Assembly (NCBI GenBank): GCA_028823235.1
Contig: JAPKBW010000007.1
Coordinates: 1-64,000, forward strand
Reading direction: 5' to 3'
DNA from: Longimicrobiales bacterium
Lineage (GTDB): Bacteria; Gemmatimonadota; Gemmatimonadetes; Longimicrobiales; Gaopeijiaceae
DNA: 64,000 nucleotides
This document shows positions 60,197-64,000 of the stretch, piece by piece. Within the stretch, counting starts at the first letter, position 1. Every line of letters starts with the position of its first letter. Position numbers and translations under genes: made by a program. Below the pieces are notes generated by a model, which was not told the DNA's origin, did no database searches, and was given only the letters and a program-made list of their open reading frames with translations.

Positions 60197-60859
60197 ATGT
60201 TTAAGGAGCTTTTGGGCCTACTCAAGTCGAGCAATGCCATTGCCTTGATGGGCGCGGACTTCAGCAGGATGCTCAAGATCTCGCACGAGATCACGCTCGC
60301 GGCGGGTCAAAATTTCTTCAGCGAGGAGGGAGGCGAAGGGCGCGAGGAAATTCGGAAGCGGGACATCGCGATCAACAAGCTGGAGCGTGGAGTTCGCAAG
60401 CAGGTGATCGCGCATCTGACGTTGTCGCCGTCACCGGGAGAGGTGCCGTACTGCCTGCTACTCATGAGCATCGTGAAAGACGTCGAGCGGATCGGGGACT
60501 ATGCGAAGAATCTTGCTGAGGTCCGCGGAGAGGGAGGGGCACCAGTCCCCGCCGATGAGATTGGGACTGAGCTTAGGGACATCCGCCGGATCGTGGAGGG
60601 GACCTTTGCCCGGGTCGATGAGGTCTTTGTGTCCTCGGACGCTGAGGTCGCGAATGCACTCATCGAAGAAGGCCGTACCGTGACTCGGCGCTGTGATGCT
60701 CTGCTCGGAAAGGTCGCTTGCAGCGACTACGACGCTGCCACGGCGACGTCCGTCGTCCTGGGTGCTCGTTATTACAAGCGGATCGGAGCGCACCTGCTCA
60801 ACGTGCTGTCCGGCGTGGTGATGCCGCTTCACAAGCTGGACTACCACGACGAGCCATAG
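60197..60859 (+). CDS. PhoU-domain protein
   Basis: A 220-aa cytoplasmic protein with one or two PhoU-type three-helix bundles. The metal-cluster signature is SIVKDVERIGDYAKNLAE (about residues 90-107); a second half around RRCDALLGKVAC and YYKRIGAHLLNVLSG is more diverged. PhoU proteins control phosphate uptake. Coupled to the Na/Pi cotransporter 9 bp upstream, it probably regulates that carrier. AGGAG lies 6-10 nt before the ATG. It ends 17 bp before a convergent gene. Confidence 0.9.
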   Translation: MFKELLGLLKSSNAIALMGADFSRMLKISHEITLAAGQNFFSEEGGEGREEIRKRDIAINKLERGVRKQVIAHLTLSPSPGEVPYCLLLMSIVKDVERIGDYAKNLAEVRGEGGAPVPADEIGTELRDIRRIVEGTFARVDEVFVSSDAEVANALIEEGRTVTRRCDALLGKVACSDYDAATATSVVLGARYYKRIGAHLLNVLSGVVMPLHKLDYHDEP

Positions 60860-60876
60860 CGAAGCCCCCCTCCTGC

Positions 60877-62025
60877 TCAGTTCGACTCGAAGGCAGACGT
60901 CGGCATGTTCGGGATGATCCGGACGGCGTTCTCGTAGTAAAGCGCGCGGAGCGTCTCTTCCGAGAGATCCATCCCATACAGCTTCCAGAAGGCGTGGTAG
61001 CCGCGGTAGTAGTCGAAGTACTCGTCCGCGGTCTCGAAGACCCGCCAGTAGTAGGGGTACTCGTCGGGCTGAAACGAGTCCTTACCGAAGAGGATACGGT
61101 CGCGATACTTGTCGAAGAACTCACGAGCGAAGCGCGGCTGCCGGCCCAGGTCGTACAGAACGGCACCCACTTCCGCGAGAACGTTTGGGTTTCGGTCGAA
61201 AATATCGCCGAGCTGCCCCAGGTCGTGCGTGTGCCATCCCATGTGGGCCAGGATCCACGTGGTGTTGGGGTGCTTCTCCAGCATTCGATTCCGTTCGGCC
61301 ATGAGGTCGTCGAATGCGGGGAACTGCGCTGGGTCGTTGAAGCGGCGACGCTCGAACAGCGCCATCTCTAGCCAGCGCTCATTGGAGTAGTCGAGAGGCT
61401 CAAAGAACTCCGGAGGATCGGCTGTGTGAACGAACACAGGTATTCCGAGACGCCCCGCCGTCTCCCAGACGATTTCCAGCTCCGGGTCATCCATCTCGAG
61501 CCGAGCGCCGTCGGCTTTCCGAGTCGTGAGACCAAACCCCTTCTGGATTTCTCCGATGCCAACCGCTCCAGACTCGACATCGCGCTCGAGCTGCGCAGCG
61601 ATTTGGGCGCCGGATCCGGGTCCGACATCGTTGAGATCGACCGAGGCGAAGAAGACGAACCGATCTGTGTAGCCGGCCATCCGGACCGCTTCGATCTGTG
61701 ACGTCAGCCGTTCACCCGAGCTGGGCCTCGCCTGAACCATCACACCGATATTCAAGCGATCCATGGCTTCGATGACGCGAGCGATGTTCTCCGGGTTGTC
61801 GAGCGTCGGCGGGTGTCCGTGGATGTCCACGACAGGGAACCGCGCACGAGGGATTTCATGCTCCGGCACCACGAGCGTCGACTGCGGTTTATACTCGAGA
61901 ATGGTCGGGGGAGGAATCGTCGGCTGACGGTCCTGGCCCGGACGCTGCTGTGCATCGCACGCGGTGGGTGTGATAGCGATCACGAGCAGGAGAACAGCTC
62001 TTGCTGCGGGAGTGGAGACACGCAT
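60877..62025 (-). CDS. exported TIM-barrel metal-dependent hydrolase (amidohydrolase 2 family)
   Basis: A 382-aa exported hydrolase of the amidohydrolase-related (PF04909) family. After a leader with TPTAC (possible lipoprotein Cys) the metal motif is VVDIHGHPP (HxH), followed by FVHTADPPEFF (His), LAHMGWHTHD (His) and LFGKDSFQPDEYPYY (Asp). Family members decarboxylate or hydrolyse small aromatic or carboxylic substrates; the natural substrate is unknown. The ATG at 62025 has AGGAA just upstream; the 51 extra codons of the longer frame look non-coding. Divergent from the TolB-like gene with a 174-bp shared promoter region. Confidence 0.9.
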   Translation of the reverse strand: MRVSTPAARAVLLLVIAITPTACDAQQRPGQDRQPTIPPPTILEYKPQSTLVVPEHEIPRARFPVVDIHGHPPTLDNPENIARVIEAMDRLNIGVMVQARPSSGERLTSQIEAVRMAGYTDRFVFFASVDLNDVGPGSGAQIAAQLERDVESGAVGIGEIQKGFGLTTRKADGARLEMDDPELEIVWETAGRLGIPVFVHTADPPEFFEPLDYSNERWLEMALFERRRFNDPAQFPAFDDLMAERNRMLEKHPNTTWILAHMGWHTHDLGQLGDIFDRNPNVLAEVGAVLYDLGRQPRFAREFFDKYRDRILFGKDSFQPDEYPYYWRVFETADEYFDYYRGYHAFWKLYGMDLSEETLRALYYENAVRIIPNMPTSAFESN

Positions 62026-62199
62026 GGAAATTCCTGTATAGGTTGGATCGCGCCAAGCTGGGGCGCGCCCGGGGTGCTCTACAGGAGCACCACGTGGCGG
62101 CCCTGTCCACACGCGGCGATCTTCTCCGCGCCGTCGCGCGGCGATTTTGGAAGCATCGCCCATTCGAGGGACCAGCAATTCCTTTCAAGGAGTGTCGAA

Positions 62200-64000
62200 A
62201 TGAAGAAGCGTGTGCCCGTGTGGGTCGGAATTTTCTTGATCATGGCGGGTCTCGCGACCCCCGCGGTCGTCTCGGCCCAAGATGGTGAAGAAGTCGACGA
62301 GGCGACGGAGCTCCTGAAGGAAGGGCTGCCGCTTACTCCAGGCCGCACGCTTTCCGAGACGTTCACCGAGGGATCGTGGATCTCTCTCGATGTGAGCCCT
62401 GACGGTCAGACGATCGTCTTCGATCTCCTAGGTGATCTCTACACGATGCCTTTTGCGGGGGGCACCGCGACGTCCCTCACGCAGGGCATGGCCTTTGACG
62501 GTCAGCCTCGCTTCAGCCCCGACGGACAAACGGTGGCGTTCATCAGCGATAGGAGTGGCGGCGACGGGTTGTGGACCATTTCTGTCGACAAGGCCGACAC
62601 GGTCCGGGTCACGAAGGGAAACAACTCGGCCTACCAGTCCCCTGAGTGGACTCCGGACGGTGATTACATCCTTGCCACAAAGCAGAATCCCGGGCAGGGA
62701 AAGATGTGGATGTACCACCGGAAGGGGGGTGGGGGAGCGCAGCTGATCGAGGAACCCGAGAACGCTCGGACTACGGGTGCGGCTTTCGGTCCGGATGAGA
62801 GGTACATCTGGCATTCTCGCCGGACGGGTACCTGGACCTACAACTCTCCCGGCGCGGACTATCAGCTGTGGGTCTACGATCGCGAGACGGGTGAGAGCTC
62901 CTCCCGGTCGGGTCGTTACGGGGGCGCGTTTCGCCCGACCCTGTCACCGGACGGACAATGGCTCGTTTACGGAAGTCGACATGTTTCCGAGACTGGCCTT
63001 CGGATCCGCGACATGGAGACCGGCGACGAGCGATGGCTGGCGTTCCCGGTTCAGAGAGACGAGCAGGAATCACGGGCAGCGCGGGACGCGTACCCGGGGA
63101 TGAGCTTTACGCCCGACTCCCGTGAGGTCGTTGCGTTCTACGGGGGTCACATTTGGCGTGTCCCCCTCGACGGATCTGCGCCGATCGAGATTCCGTTCCG
63201 AGTGAATGCCGAGGTGCCGATGGGGCCGGAGGTCGACTTCGACTACCCCATCGAAGACACACCCACGTTCGTTGCCAAGCAGATTCGTGACGTGGCACCA
63301 TCGCCGGACGGCAAGCGCCTCGCGATCACTGTGATGGGCGATCTCTATGTCACGAACGCACGCGGTGGCGATGTCGTACGGATCGATGACGGCGGATCAA
63401 TGTCTGCAATGCCCGCATGGTCCCCCGATGGTGAGCGCCTCGTCTTTACGACGTACTCGGACGAGTCTGGTGGACATCTGCACTCTGTCCGCGGGAACGG
63501 GAACGACCTGACCCAGCTGACCACGACCGATGCTTTCTATACGCAGGCTGTCTGGTCGCCGGATGGCTCACGGATCCTCGCGATCCGAGGGCCGGGCCGG
63601 GCGTACGAAGAGGCGCTGACCCAGGGTGTGCCTCGCGGGGCCGTCGACCTCGTGGCGCTGCCTTCGTCGGGTGGGGATGCGACCGTGATTACATCTGTCG
63701 CCGGTCTGGCCAGGCCCCATTTTACCACCGATTCCGACCGGATCTATGCCTTCCAGGGAGGCACGGGCCTGATCTCAATGCGCTGGGATGGCACCGATCG
63801 AGAGGAGCACGTACAGGTTCGAGGCGGTACGCCGCCGGGTGGCAGTGGGCCGGGTGCAGCGGCAGGACTGATTCTCATGGCGCCGGTTGGTGACCAGGCG
63901 CTGGCCCAGGTCGGAAACCAGCTCTACACGGTGACGGTGCCCCGTGGGCTGGGCGGCGAGGCCCCGACGATCTCTGTCGGAAATCCCGACGACGCGTCTT
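62200..64000 (+). CDS. exported TolB-like beta-propeller protein, 3' end outside the window
   Basis: An open frame of 600 codons running off the right edge. The ATG at 62200 has AAGGAG 7 nt upstream. A signal peptide ends near VVSAQ (residue 27), then repeated propeller blades: LDVSPDGQTIVF, PRFSPDGQTVAFISDR, PEWTPDGDYILA, PTLSPDGQWLVYGSR, MSFTPDSREVVAF, PAWSPDGERLVF and AVWSPDGSRILA. In Gemmatimonadota and related phyla such N-terminal propellers usually precede an amidohydrolase domain, which would lie beyond 64000. That continuation is an inference. Confidence 0.9.
   Translation, partial: MKKRVPVWVGIFLIMAGLATPAVVSAQDGEEVDEATELLKEGLPLTPGRTLSETFTEGSWISLDVSPDGQTIVFDLLGDLYTMPFAGGTATSLTQGMAFDGQPRFSPDGQTVAFISDRSGGDGLWTISVDKADTVRVTKGNNSAYQSPEWTPDGDYILATKQNPGQGKMWMYHRKGGGGAQLIEEPENARTTGAAFGPDERYIWHSRRTGTWTYNSPGADYQLWVYDRETGESSSRSGRYGGAFRPTLSPDGQWLVYGSRHVSETGLRIRDMETGDERWLAFPVQRDEQESRAARDAYPGMSFTPDSREVVAFYGGHIWRVPLDGSAPIEIPFRVNAEVPMGPEVDFDYPIEDTPTFVAKQIRDVAPSPDGKRLAITVMGDLYVTNARGGDVVRIDDGGSMSAMPAWSPDGERLVFTTYSDESGGHLHSVRGNGNDLTQLTTTDAFYTQAVWSPDGSRILAIRGPGRAYEEALTQGVPRGAVDLVALPSSGGDATVITSVAGLARPHFTTDSDRIYAFQGGTGLISMRWDGTDREEHVQVRGGTPPGGSGPGAAAGLILMAPVGDQALAQVGNQLYTVTVPRGLGGEAPTISVGNPDDAS

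Noticed and set aside
1-64000. tRNA, rRNA or CRISPR features
   Set aside because: No TTCGAATC-type T-arm with matching acceptor, no rRNA-like sequence and no short direct-repeat array with spacers was found by eye.

Overview
The window (about 60% G+C) looks like a chromosomal segment of an uncultured Gemmatimonadota-like bacterium. This is an inference from gene content: many exported S9, M20, M24 and M42 peptidases, amidohydrolases, serine beta-lactamase-fold hydrolases, a DUF5916 outer-membrane protein, a DUF2141 protein beside carotenoid genes, and numerous lipoproteins. I see no rRNA, tRNA, CRISPR array, transposase or integrase gene.

The main structural discovery is a family of 95-110 bp imperfect palindromes between genes. 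About 20 copies lie at 0.1-24.5 kb and 43-49.7 kb. Each begins with a CTAAC-type box, ends with a GTTAG-type box, has arms that pair with bulged bases on one side only, and points in the same direction. A gene usually starts 20-60 bp after the GTTAG end. That is the architecture of integron attC sites. The two fields read as a long, decaying gene-cassette array without an integrase in view. Its cargo is unusual: full-length metabolic and proteolytic enzymes, several on the minus strand, mixed with broken gene remnants.

Layout. 0-24.4 kb, first attC field: exported SDR, YqgE, SnoaL-like lipoprotein, M20 and M42 peptidases, GNAT, HAD, alpha/beta hydrolases, amidohydrolases, two S9 peptidases, a spermidine-synthase-like protein, an endonuclease/exonuclease/phosphatase (EEP) protein, an ACC-synthase-like aminotransferase, and an amidohydrolase/beta-lactamase pair. 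24.4-43 kb, attC-free block: sulfatase plus LamG-EEP protein, Na+/H+ antiporter, DUF2141, a tightly overlapped carotenoid operon (cruF, a crtE-crtB fusion, crtI) behind a promoter with TTGTACA repeats, a three-gene RND efflux operon with a palindromic operator, and a RIO kinase. 43-49.7 kb, second attC field: S51 peptidase, beta-lactamase, a two-gene ClpN-like cassette, epoxide hydrolase, SnoaL-like protein. 49.7-64 kb, ordinary genes: SBP56-like propeller, DUF2161, DUF5916, M24 peptidase, DinB-like protein, Na/Pi cotransporter with PhoU, amidohydrolase, and a TolB-like protein running off the end.

Together the genes suggest a heterotroph that degrades peptides, modified amino acids and sulfated polymers at the cell surface and makes acyclic or monocyclic carotenoids, probably under light or cobalamin control. 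Many start codons were moved downstream of the longest ORF because the apparent N-termini lie inside attC repeats.
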